Both the position numbers and the translations under genes were made by a program. Shown here piece by piece: positions 20,061 through 31,030 of a stretch of DNA of 64,000 nt. The notes beneath the pieces are model-generated. The model did not search any database, was not told the DNA's origin, and was given only the letters and a program-made list of their open reading frames with translations. Every line of letters starts with the position of its first letter. The stretch's first letter is position 1. This DNA is from Artemia franciscana (Eukaryota; Arthropoda; Branchiopoda; Anostraca; Artemiidae). The stretch lies in assembly GCF_032884065.1 (NCBI RefSeq), contig NC_088864.1, positions 20,811,654 to 20,875,653 on the forward strand, written 5' to 3'.

Positions 20061-21577
20061 ATGTTTCCTAACTCTTCTAGCCCCCTCAGGGAAGGGGGCC
20101 AAGCATCTAATTGGTTATCAGAAGTGGATATTCCTATTGTTGTATCTCCAATATCCAATGATGATAGCCTGAATGAAACCATGATTACTGTCTCTGAGTC
20201 ACCAATCTCTGAAACTGATAACCTGCTAAATGAGGATTTTCAGACGTTGGGCAGAAAACAGAAACAAAAAAAGCCTTCTATGAGTCCTCATGAAATAATT
20301 TTACTCTCAAACTCAGTCCCAGCTGTGGAGATAAAGGACAAACCCATTATCCTTTTTACTCCAACAGTAAAAGATCAATCTTTCTCTATCAAAAATATTA
20401 CTAATATTAGAATGAATCTTTTCAAAGCTTTTAGATGCAGCTTCACTGTGAATGTGAACAGAGATGGTTCACTAACGGTTATGTTTCTAGACAGAAATGA
20501 AGCATGCAAAGCACTTAGCCTACGTAAAATTGGCAATATCCCTGTTACACCTGAATGGTGGAAACCAACCCTGAAAAATTCTCAGAAAATAGTGCTGTAC
20601 AACATACCATTGGAACTTTCAGATGATGACTTGAAAGATGGTCTTATGAACAATAAGAAGGAGATGCTGGAGGTTCGGGATGTTCATCGTATGGGCAAGC
20701 TAGATTCTAAGGGAACAAGAAGCAGTAAGAGTGTCCTCTTTATCTTACCTGCTAGTTCCCAATTCGACTCAGTTTTCCTTTTTGGTCAGCAAAAAGCTCA
20801 TAAAAATACCAAGAAAAACCTCTTCAATGCTCAAAATGTTTTAAGCTTTGTCACTCATCTAAGTATTGTTCTTCTTCTGAACCAGGGTGCCCTAATTGCC
20901 TTGGTAATCACTCCTTGTCTACAGAAAGTAGATGCACTGAAGTGCATAAATGTACAAACTGTGATGGTAGACATCAATCAACAGATCACAATTCATGTCC
21001 TAAATATGTTCAACGAGCTAAAGTTTTAAAGATTGCTCTTCAAGAAAATGTCCCTTTCCTGATAGCTGCAATGGAGCTGGCCAAGCTCTACAAAGTACCA
21101 TCAGGTCCAAGAGTTAATGAGGCCAAGGAAGGGAATTTAGCCCTTCCTCAAAAACCCTGGTTACAGGTCCACAAGAACAACCAAAATCAGGCACTCATAC
21201 CTCCTACTGAGACTTCTTACCCTCTGTTGGCTAAGGAGCATCCCAAGGTGGCTGAAGCTAGTCCATCCCTCAACAATCTTAAAACTAATCCTAAATCTTG
21301 GTCTGAAAGAGTGGCAGCTTTTCCTAATATTTCTACTCAAGCCATCACTATGCAAGATAGAGTTGGACCTCATATTACTAATTTAATTAAATATGTTGCA
21401 TCAGTGGACCTAATCTTACAATCAAATATGGCTAAAGATAAAAAAGCCAGTATAACAAAAGAAATTGCAGAACACTATTTTTCCAATTCTATTTTCAATG
21501 AAATAGGAACAGAATTATCAGCGATTCTCTCAAACTATCATGCATGTCACCTATTCAACCCTTCCTATGTTAACTAA
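20061..21577 (+). pseudogene. I-group LINE ORF1 (gag-like), one frameshift
   Basis: The first part (20061 to about 20800) contains an RRM-like region around NIRMNLFKAFRCSFTVNVN..GSLTVMFLDRNEA. After a frameshift in the A-rich tract near 20790-20820 the other frame carries three zinc knuckles at about 20827-21005: CSKCFKLCHSSKYC (CX2CX4HX4C), CPNCLGNHSLSTESRC and CTNCDGRHQSTDHNSC. It then runs to TAA at 21577. Such proteins bind element RNA in the RNP. ORF1 would be about 500 aa if in frame. The shift is read as a mutation, though a programmed event in the A-run is not excluded. Confidence 0.8.
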
Positions 21578-24500
21578 GCTGCAGATCCTACAATGGAATT
21601 GCGTCTCTTTAAATTCAAATAAACTTGCTGATCTTATCCAGTATGCAAATGATAATAGAATTGGAATTATTTGTCTACAAGAGACTAATCTTCATCAGTA
21701 AAAGAAAATCAAAATGCCTGGGTACAAGTGCTACAGGAAAGATAGATCAACTAACAGAAAGGGAGGGGATGTGGCAATCTTTGTTCATGTTTCAATCCAA
21801 CACTCCCCTCAACCCTTAACTATCTACAGGGATGAAATAGATGTTGTAGGTATAATAATTACCTTAGCCAATGGTAACCGTCTTGCCATAAAATCCTTTT
21901 ATAATCCATGTGGGAATAAGGACATCCAAAGTATCTTGGAAACAGAATTATCAGGTAATAATACCGTTATTTTTGGTGATTTTAATGCCCATAGTCCTCT
22001 CTGGGAACATTCAGCTGGTAGCAACAAAACAGGAAGAGGAATAGAGTACATTTTGTCCGATTTTCCTGACACCTTGATTTTCACTCCATTTGACTTTCAG
22101 ACCAGGTATAATATTTCTTCTAACTCTTTCTCAACTATAGATTTGCTTCTAGGTCCTTCTTCATATTATGATTTAGTTCAGATGGTAAAGGTGTCGTCTC
22201 TTCAATCTGATCATTGTGCAATTCTTACATCATTTCAAGATTTATGCTAAAATCCCTACATTTATTAACTCCAAAGGTAATTGGTCCCTTTTTCGTGAGA
22301 TATTAAATGAAGTAGATTTTTCCTTTGTTTCTCCTAATTCTGATATTAATGCCATTGAGTCTAATTTGAGATCAATCCTGCTGGAGTCAGCTAAATTGGC
22401 AATTCCAATGACTAGGGAGCATTTTTACAATGGCTCCAAAAGACCCAAGAATTGGTGGAATGATGAGTGTAGGGTTGCAGTTCTGGCAAAAAGAAAGGCT
22501 CGTAAAATGTTTCAAAAGCACCCATCTCAGTCAACAGCAATCTCTTATAAGCAGTCATGTGCTAAGGTGAAACTAATTTGTAGGAGAGCCAAACAGAGTA
22601 CATGGCTGAATTTCAGCTCAAGTATCAGTTTTAGAACCCCAATTTCAAAGGTCCATAATTTCATTAGCCAACTAAATAGTGGAAAGCAGCCTAATGATGA
22701 CCGTAGATATGATATCATTCAGGATGGATATCCAATTGTCTCAGATAAAAAGAAGGCAGATCTGTTTACCGATATTTAAAAAAATGATTGCTCAGATTTT
22801 CATCCCAGCCGACCTCCTTTTTGTAATCTCCCTCTTACCTGTTCTTATAAGGGTACTCTGATGAAACCTTTTTCCCAAGATGAATTTTGTGTAGCACTTA
22901 ATTCTCTTAACATCAAGTCTTCCCCAGGTTATGATGGTATTTATATGAAGTGGATTCTTGAGTCCCCAAAGGTGATTCATACAGCCCTCTTAAGTCTTTA
23001 TAATCTTATTTGGTCAAGTCAAAAGTTCCCAGATGCTTGGAAGATTGCTCAGGCATTCCCAGCTTGAAAACCTTCTTATTCATCTAATGATCTTAGGTCT
23101 TACCGTCCTATATCGGTATTACCTTCCTTTAGTAAAGTTCTGGAAAGGCTTGTCTTATCAAGAATTGAGTGGTTTTCTGAAGTCAACAATCTCCTTCCTA
23201 GTGAACAAACAGGTTTCAGAAAAGGACATAGCTCTTTAGACAACATTACCCGCCTAGAAATTGATGTTTGTAACTCTCTTAAAATAAGACATGTCACAAT
23301 GGCTCTTCTGTTTGACTGGTCGAATGCCTATGGCAATGTAGTCCACAATAAATTATTGGAAATCGTAATAAATCTTGACTTCCCGTATCCTTTTATAAGT
23401 TTTATAAAGTCTTCTTTAACTGATAGATATTTTTACGTTCAAGTAAATCAGTCTATAGGTGAGCAATGCCCCATTACGAGAGGACTTCCTCAAGGTGCAA
23501 TATTGAGTCCTCTTCTATTCAACTTGTATGTTTCTGAATTTCAAGTATCTCATGCATCATTTGGCCTTTATGCAGATGATTTGATCATTTGGAAGTCGGG
23601 AAGGGATATTAGCCTTCTTCAAAGCCTTATTCAACAGGATATAAGTTTAGTCCAGAGATTCTCTTTAGCATTTGGCTTCCCAATCTCAATCAGTAAAACT
23701 AAAGCCATTATATTTACTAAAGGTACTCTAGATCCTCCTAATCCACTGACAATTTTCTCAAGGGAGATCCCATATTGCAATTCAGTGAAGTTACTTGGTT
23801 TATTAATGGATTCTAAAATGCAGTGGCACAAACATATTAATTCTTTGAAATCTCTGATTATTCAGAGACTTTGTATTCTAAAAAGACTTGCTGGAAGTAA
23901 GTGGGGATGTCACCCAAAAATTATTTTGGATTTTTACAAATTATATATTCGTTCAAATATAGAATATGGGATTCAAATTTTTTCAGCTCGTCCTCCATCC
24001 TCGTTCAAAATCCTTGAATCTTTACAAAATTCTGCTATTCGAATAGCTTTGGGTGTGCATAAGCATACTCCTCTGTCAAAGTTAAGAATGCTGTCGGGAT
24101 TGGTGTCCCTAAGTGAAAGAGCATCTAGTCTAAGGATAAAATATTTCTCGCAAATCCAGGCTTATGGAGCCAAGCATGCTGTATATGCACATACCTTTGC
24201 TGAGAAGTCAGCCTGTCCCAATGCCCATTCATCATGGAATCAGTTTCAACTGGAGGTCCCAAACTGGAATCAACTTTCGCTTTATGCATATCCCTTTACT
24301 GAATCCCCTCCATGGGAAATGAGTCCTCCAAGCTGTCAAGTAGAACTTATCTCTATTAGTAAAGATTTGATTCCTAATTACAAGATCCAGACTATTTTGG
24401 CTGAATACATCTCAAAGGCTTACCCCAACTATAGAAAAATATATACAGATGGATCTGTCCAAAGGGAAAGAGCTGGAGCAGAAGCATGTATTCCATCCCT

Positions 24501-25230
24501 GAATTTGAACATTTATTCTCCTCTCCAATTGGGATCTTCTATCTTGTCTGCTGAATTATGTGCCATCCGCCTGGCCTTGGATGCACTAATAAATTATAAC
24601 ATGGAATCTGGAAATATACTCTGTCTCTCCGACTCTAAATCAGCATTACTACTGATCCAAAATATTAATAGAATTGCTAATGACAAAGATTTATATAATA
24701 TTAGAAGACAGCTTCTTAATCTTAAGATCAAAGAAAATGAAGTTTATTTTCAACATGTTCCTAGTCATAAAGGTATAAAATATAATGATATGGCTGATTC
24801 TCTAGCAGCAAAGGCTTCCATGTTATCTCCTAGTCCTTCCTCTGACCTCAGTTCACGAGATATTATCAGGCAAAGATCCCAAGTTAATCACAGTAAATTA
24901 ATGTTATCTCCATTTCATACAAGATTAAATACAGTGCTATATTACCGGTTGAAATCAGGTGCCCTACTTCTAAATAGCTTGTTATTTAATTGGAAGCTAC
25001 ATCATTCCCCTTTATGCCGAATCTGCTTTACAGCAGAGGAAACAATCCAGCATATTTTATTTGATTGTCAGGCTCAGAGTGAGAAGACTGTTGCTCTTAA
25101 GCGTTTCTGCTCCTTGGCTAAGATTTCAAATGCTTATACAGCTATCCTGGATTCTAACCTGCCATGGGAAATTGATCGTAAGATATTTAAGTCAGCAATT
25201 GATACCTTAAAGAAGAGAAATATTATTTAA
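21567..25230 (+). pseudogene. I-group LINE ORF2: endonuclease, RT, RNase H
   Basis: Endonuclease 21567-22250 (LQILQWNCVSLN, GIICLQETNLH, VIFGDFNAHSPLW, SSLQSDHCAIL). RT about 22860-23900 (RSYRPISVLPSFSKVLERL, ALLFDWSNAYGNVVH, GLPQGAILSPLLFNLY, LYADDLIIW at 23566-23592). RNase H about 24425-24815 (IYTDGS, SAELCAIRLAL, CLSDSKSALLL, HVPSHKGIKYNDMADSLAA, giving the D-E-D-D set). C-terminal CRICFTAEETIQHILFDC (CX2CX7HX4C) near 25015-25070. Lesions: stop TAA at 21699 (codon 45), frameshift near 22240, stops at 22777 and 23065. The 643-codon stretch after 23299 is intact. Function would be target-primed reverse transcription in the nucleus; this copy is dead in cis. Confidence 0.88.
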
Positions 25231-25265
25231 TAAAGATTAAAGCTTGAAGAAGTCTATTTTTAAAG

Positions 25266-26379
25266 AGACGCGATTTATCCATAGTTTTTGATTGTGCAGA
25301 AGAGAGCGGGAATGAGTAGGAAGAACCGTATTGGTACCGGCCGGCCTAGTGCCTTAAACTGCTGGGGACAGGTAGCTCAGGTACTCGCACTTCCCACAAT
25401 CAATAACAGTGTATTATTGTTCATAATCGTATATATCCATTGTTTGCAGACTGGAGGAGAATAGCGCTTCCAGTAGCTAGTTTTTCTGGAGAAGAAGTCA
25501 AAGAGGTGAAAGGACTTGTTGTTAGTCCATATACCTCCCTACAATTTTTGGAACTGGAACTGGTATAACAATGAAGTAAAACTTTTTTTTTTAATATAAA
25601 TATTAGCATAATGTGTTTATTTATGAAAGATATTGAAATGTCTCTAGTTCAGAGCTTCCAGTTGATTCTCATTTTTGGTTTATGATTTATTAAGTAAGTA
25701 ATTGGATTTACAACGCTTCTTGACTACCAAGGTCCCTGTGTCAGCCCTATGGTATATTGCTACAGTAGGGTTTGATCTCTGAATCCCATATTATCAGGCT
25801 GAGTTCAAACCCAGAACACCACTACAGGACGGATTGTGTTTTCAAATGATATTCTGTGCCTTTTGAAAAGGAAAACGTATTAATTTAATGTCTGATCATT
25901 TGAATAATTAAGATCGAAAATTCAGAATTGTCCAAATTAGAGGGAAAAAAGCTGGTTAATTTTGGCCTCATGTTAAGAAACAGAGATAATCAGTTGATCT
26001 TTTTATAATTTATGGGAAACTTGTAAAGGATTATATATGTCTAAATTTGCATGATCAGCAAAGATAGAAAATAATGACTTTATTTGGTTTGTAGGCTATT
26101 AAGGTCTTTCCCTAGATTGCATTAATTTTCTACTCTTAATCTTGGCACAGGGGAAACACCAAAAGTCGAATACAAGGCTAAGATATATGACTAATTACCA
26201 ATTCTATATAATCCAATACTAAATAAGCCCAAAGCTAATTTTTCAACATTATTCCCTCCCCCCTTCTTCTCATGTGAAGGCTGTAGTTTAAAACAAAAAA
26301 ATTTGTGTTTTTGACCCAATTTCCTCTTCAAATTTTTTCTTAACGTGAATTATAATGCTGCATCATAATACTCTTCTAG
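25266..26379. other. Intergenic or first-intron DNA before visible brahma exons
   Basis: Contains SINE copy 2 (25711-25832) and otherwise AT-rich DNA. The brahma exon at 26380 starts in phase 1 after an acceptor, so at least one upstream exon with the start codon should lie in this interval or further left. I could not identify it. Confidence 0.4.
25711..25832 (-). mobile_element. tRNA-derived SINE, copy 2
   Basis: Same layout as the copy at 6313-6435 ('cttgactaccaaggtccctg' body; box B-like 'gatcaaacc' on the minus strand), but box A is eroded ('gtggtgttctggg'). It is older than copy 1, so the family was active over a long span. Confidence 0.65.
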
Positions 26380-26610
26380 GAGCTGCCCCATCACCAATAA
26401 CACCACATCATGGTGAAAGTCATCCAACAGCAAATTATGAACATCCTCCAGATGGGTACCACCATACCCAAAGAAGTGTACCCCCACCTCAATGGGGTCA
26501 TCCTAACCCCAATTTTCCACCAAATCCAGGATTCCAAGGACCAGCTGGACATCAGAGGCCTCCGAGTCAGCAGTATAGTCAGTATCTACACCCACAACAA
26601 CATCCTCAGG
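26380..26610 (+). CDS. brm: brahma (SWI/SNF ATPase), Pro-rich N-terminal exon
   Basis: Brahma is the ATPase of the BAP/PBAP chromatin-remodelling complexes in the nucleus. This exon (77 codons with shared ends) encodes the low-complexity N-terminal part rich in Pro, Gln, His and Gly (NPNFPPNPGFQGPAGHQRPP, QYLHPQQHPQ), as in arthropod Brahma. It opens after 'cttctag' (AG at 26378-26379) with the last two bases of a codon and ends at CAG G|gtaaga, phase 1, matching the next exon in frame. An in-frame ATG lies 25 bases upstream of the acceptor, so use as a first exon is possible but less likely than splicing. Identity rests mainly on the downstream exons. Confidence 0.8.
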
Positions 26611-29600
26611 GTAAGACATGGCTATAATCAGGGTAGCATCAAGAAATGCTTCAGTCAGCATTTTTTGTGATGATGGCTTTTAAATGTTTATTTGAAAAGT
26701 ATAAGTGGTAATAACAATCTCTGAATGAGATGCAGGTATTAGGTCAATGTGTAATTAAATTGAAGCTTTGAAAATTATATGTGTTGGAATGGTTTATGCA
26801 TGTTCACCCCTTGGTTAAATATTGAACGGTTTTTGAAAAAGTTAATTTTGGATCTAAGTATTACAGGGATTGTATTCATTGTGTCTATCAGGAAAATCCC
26901 ATGTCGTAAAGTGTTTGCAAACACACACATAAGACAGATGGCTGGGTTTTTTCTCCTTTGGTTGCTTGGGCTCTTTGTCTGACTAATGACAAACATTCGC
27001 CTTTGGCACTTTCAAGTTTAGTCTAACAGTGCCTCCCTCTGTTTACTTTAGTTGGCAGCTCTGGCCATCAGCTTCTCTTTGTGAATATGATGCAGAATTT
27101 CTAATTTCTTTTCTGTTGTTTTCTTGTTTATACTTTTGTAGTCTTTGTCCATTCTTGTGGTTCCATATTTGTTCTGGATAAATTTTATCATCTTTAACTT
27201 GATCAGTGCAGCTTTTTTTCCAGTTGTAAAGCTAATAGTGCACACGCACCCACACACTCATTTTTATATATAGATCGATTAGACACTGCCATGCCATTTT
27301 ACAAAAACAAAATAATTCCAATAAATGAAGTTATTTCAAAATAATGTCAAGAAAAGTAATATATACAATTATGTTCACTTTGTAACCAATAGACATCCTA
27401 AGTAAGCAAAACCCACCTGATAACAGACTATTAAACAACTCATAACGAAAAGTTAAAAATAAAAGCTAAGAACCACAATTAAAAGGCAACTAAAACTAGC
27501 CTAGTATCATTACATATGAAAGTTATGAGAAGAGTCGTTTGAGATGATTCCCCCCCTCCCATAACTCCTTGACCTTTTTATCTGGTATTGTTTTGATTCT
27601 TTTACCTTGATTATCCAAAGATGAATAACATAAGAATATTGTAAAAAAAAACCTTTTTTCCTCAATGATTTGAAAACGAAGTGTTCCTTTATTTCTATTT
27701 GCTTTTGTATAGAAGATTTTCAAAGGCAATTGTCAACTACAACACTTAAAATTATGAACTGGGTATGGATTTATATCATCATACCATAATTTAAGGAAAG
27801 CTTTGGTCATTCTTCAGCATCAAGAGAGAGGGTGTTTAGGAAGTGGCAATCCCTTCTCATATCTAAGATAGCTTGTGATAGGGGTTATAATTTGAGTGGT
27901 CAAAAATTAATTGACGTCAGAATTTTTACTCTTCACAAGATGATTTCATATGATAAAGCCTTTATTTGTGATATGCTCCATCCCTTCCAACCCTCTCTGT
28001 GTAGTTAAGTAACCTATATGATCATAATGGCTCATGTAAATACTGAAAATTTTATTCATTAGGATTGACCTTCCTCCTTCCATATCTATCTGAAAGACTT
28101 CTCAGAAAGATGTAAAATTGGGCCTAAAATGTAGTATTTTATAGGGATCAGGTACTCACCATCTGCAAAAAGATGTACCAATTTCACTTCTATTGGCTGG
28201 TGGGTAGCTTAACATTGATGGAAATAAATAATGATGCCTCTAGTGAATCAATTTATTAATAAAGCTTTAATCAATTGTCATAGTAAATAGCTAGCTAAAT
28301 AGTAAATAGCTTGATTCTTTCAAAGTAACTGGCTGTCTCAGAATGTTGATTTGATAGTGTGCTGGCCCTCTACATGCCGAAAGTATTATTTGGTTTTTGT
28401 ACCATTTGTGTTGTTACTTAAAAGGGGCTGGAACTTTTGATTTTTATTCAAATAAAATCCATTCAAGGGAATATCTCCCTATATCCTACAGCCACTCGTT
28501 TAATATGATCTTTCATAGTCAGATAAAGAACACAAAACGCATCCATGGTCATCCTTCTGAAAAGAAAAATGGCAACTGGAATTTTTTTTAGAAAGAACTT
28601 TGAAACCTTTGATGAATGGTATTCATGTAAGGCGAATTGGATAGTACAATTTTCATCAAGATACGTTCATTTTTCGTAGGTGCTACTTTGATATCTCAAA
28701 AATTATTAAAAGGGTTTTGTGGTAATACCTATTGAAGGGTAACATGAAAATGAATGAATTTTAAATATTTAAAATCATCGCTGGAAAGCCTGAATTCGTT
28801 ATATTTAGAATCACCATGAAAGCTTTTCTTTTTACAAAACTTCAGTGCGAAAGTTTGCCAACAACATGTAAAACAAGTGTAAAACTTCGCTCCTGGTATT
28901 GATCCATAATGCTCCAGGAGAGAAACTGACTTGAAAGTCCCTTTTCAATCATAAGGCAAGTAACCCAACAGTAAGTCCTCTCTCGTTCTGTATCAAAGAC
29001 AATCATAACTTTATTACATGCGCTGTATGATATGATCTGGCAGTCCCTAGGCCTTAGTTTGTTCGCTTCTGACTTAGGAGATTTGGGGCTCTGTTTTTTA
29101 CAGTTTCAAGTACTAATAGCATGAGTTGCTCTTTACTTACAGTTCATTTCCGTGAACTGATCAAAGTTGCCTTTTCTTGCAGCCATCCTGGTACTGTTTC
29201 TTGATACACGTCTTTTGATTTTGCCAATGAAATTTTTATGCCATCGTTTTTTATTAAATCAGCATGCAAAGTGAAGCTTGTGTTCAGTCATATCTCTCTT
29301 TGAGGTAATGTTGTCTCTTAAATTCCTTCTTATTCGTGCTGCTTTACTGACAGCATGCTTAGTTCTCTGACTCTGTTAAGTAGAGCTATTTCATTTAAGT
29401 GAAAAACTAATTTAATGAAAACAATGTGACGTGTTGCCAAAGTTAACCAATTATGGTGTGGATTTCCACCCTACCCTTTTGATTTTGCTAATAAGTTACC
29501 ATTCAGTCCAAATATTTTACACAGCTATTAGCCCTAGATTTACTAAAATGAAACGATTCTGTTATGTGATGAATAATAGAAAGTTTCGCTATTATTGTAT

Positions 29601-29719
29601 AATTAAGTAATTTTTGTCAATTTTCGTTATCTTGGCCCTCTTCTTTCCAGTATTTTAAGGGGATTTTAAAAATTTGGAACAGAGAGAAAGAATTTGCTAA
29701 CTTAAGATTTTTCTTAAAG
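26611..29719. other. brahma intron, 3.1 kb
   Basis: AT-rich intron. Around 28310-28560 is a diverged relative of the hairpin-headed element interior ('tggctgtctcagaatgttgat', 'aaaggggctggaacttttg', 'acgcatccatgg'). A plus-strand frame near 27790-28007 could be an old transposon piece but matches nothing I recognise. The intron ends in a short acceptor tract before AG at 29718-29719. Confidence 0.5.
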
Positions 29720-30066
29720 GAGGACCTCCGCCTGGTATGGGACAGCCATTAATGCGACCACAAGGACCATCATCGCTTGCTCCAGAGCCGAGAATGCCCC
29801 TTCAACACATGCCTCTGCAGGGACCACCTCAACATCATCCACAGCACCACTCTCCTGCCCCTGGACAACAGCCGCCGTACCCTCAGCCACAAGGACAGTA
29901 TACTCAATCTTCAGCAGAAAATTTTCAGGGCCTACAGAGGGCTATACAAACTATGGAGGATAAAGGCCTTCAAAATGATCCTAGATATGGCCAACTTCTC
30001 AATATTAGGAGCAAGCATCCTGAATACGTTAAAATGTATCCTTCTGGGCCTCCTAGTTCTGACCAG
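29720..30066 (+). CDS. brm: brahma exon: Pro/Gln-rich region and conserved pre-QLQ helix
   Basis: Phase 1 in, phase 0 out; 115 whole codons plus a shared Gly. It begins GPPPGMGQPLMRPQG and continues with His/Pro/Gln runs, then the conserved segment LQRAIQTMEDKGLQNDPRY found just before QLQ in BRM/BRG1 (human: LQRAIDSMEEKGLQEDPRY), ending HPEYVKMYPSGPPSSDQ. The donor is CAG|gttggt, weaker than the other donors in this gene. The conserved helix makes membership in brahma secure. Confidence 0.9.
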
Positions 30067-30659
30067 GTTGGTTTTTTCTGTAACTGTTTTGTAGTATGCT
30101 TCTGTTTTTGAGTATTTATGAGGTTTCTAAAAAAAAACAAAAAACAATTGATATTTTTACTCTCATATCATTTGTCTAAAAGTAATGGGAAGTGGCAACG
30201 CTGCAGATGCAAAGTAGTGCAAAACTCTCTTTTTATTTTGAAGAACATTTATTATATTTGTCAAAAATATTGTGTCAGTAAAGACAGAAACCTTTACTAA
30301 AACAATAGGAATGGCTGTCGAAAAAAAATACTTCAGCTTTTCATCTTCCGATTTTATTTACAGTATCCAAAGCTGAAAGAGTATGAAAAAATAATTTTAA
30401 TGTTTGTAATTCTTTCCACCAACTAAATATCCTTGCAAAGAAAGGTTGATTTTTTGCCTGGTTAACTTTTTGGTGAATCACTAATATTGAGCATGTCAAT
30501 GGAACGAATCCTTTTCTCTTCTCAGGGAACTTAGCATGTCAATGCGTTTTCTATACATTTTTGAGTTTGAGAGGGGCTGATAAGTCTGTACAACAATGTC
30601 AAAGAGACAGTTTATTGTTGCAAGGGGAAAATGAGTGGCTAAAATGGCAACGTCTGTCA
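30067..30659. other. Start of brahma intron between pre-QLQ and QLQ exons
   Basis: AT-rich intronic sequence with no recognised element before the RTE fragment starts. The whole intron runs 30067-35952 (5.9 kb) and is mostly nested transposon. Confidence 0.5.
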
Positions 30660-31030
30660 TGTTGAGGAGGTTTATAGAATTCTTAAAAGAGGCCTAAAAA
30701 ATGATGGGTGGTCAACCCTAAGTATGGTTGTGTGCTATTTCCCTTTATATGGATCATTTTGATAAATTTCGTCTTAAGCAGCACAGGAAAGGCAATAAGA
30801 GACCATGGAATCAAATAGGGAGGGAAAAATCTCCTGGACTTAGATTGTACTGGTGATTTAAGTATCCTAGATGAAAGTCTAAGGAACATGACTGAACTTT
30901 TAGAGGTTTTACAAGTTCAGGGTGCTAGAATATGTTTGAAAATTAATGTCAAGAAGACTAAGTCACTAATGCTAGGAATAAGTGAAGATGAAAAGGTGAC
31001 GTTTGATAATGAAAAGATTGATAACGATTC
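30660..31030 (+). pseudogene. RTE RT fragment, left half of a split copy
   Basis: The plus frame gives FIWIILINFVLSSTGKAIRD, a stop, then NLLDLDCTGDLSILDES (the YADD box decayed to CTGD), NMTELLEVLQVQGARICLKI, KKTKSLMLGISEDEKVTFDNEKIDN. It breaks at about 31030 right after 'gattca', where the family protein continues into ..FTYLGSIISKDGG. The continuation is found at 34551. Same family as 1290-1790. Confidence 0.8.

Larger units (their letters stand above)
19760..25265 (+). mobile_element. I-group LINE with RNase H, nearly complete, few lesions
   Basis: A 5.5-kb plus-strand non-LTR retrotransposon with 5' UTR (about 19760-20060), ORF1 (gag-like), ORF2 (endonuclease, RT, RNase H, Cys motif) and a short 3' UTR with AATAAA at 25230-25235. 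ORF2 starts inside the end of ORF1: its ATG at 21567 overlaps the ORF1 stop at 21575-21577 by 11 bases. RNase H plus the C-terminal CCHC motif places it in the I/Jockey-like clades. Only about five lesions are visible, so the copy is comparatively young. End points are estimates because no target duplication was assignable. Confidence 0.85.

Noticed and set aside
26355-26379. ATG at 26355 as the brahma start codon
   Set aside because: A good acceptor follows at 26378-26379 and the splice phase fits an upstream exon; start within this piece is possible but less supported.
27790-28007. Plus-strand frame (..VFRKWQSLLISKIACDRGYN..) in a brahma intron
   Set aside because: Reads like protein but matches no family I can name, and has no splice-site support; left as unassigned intron.
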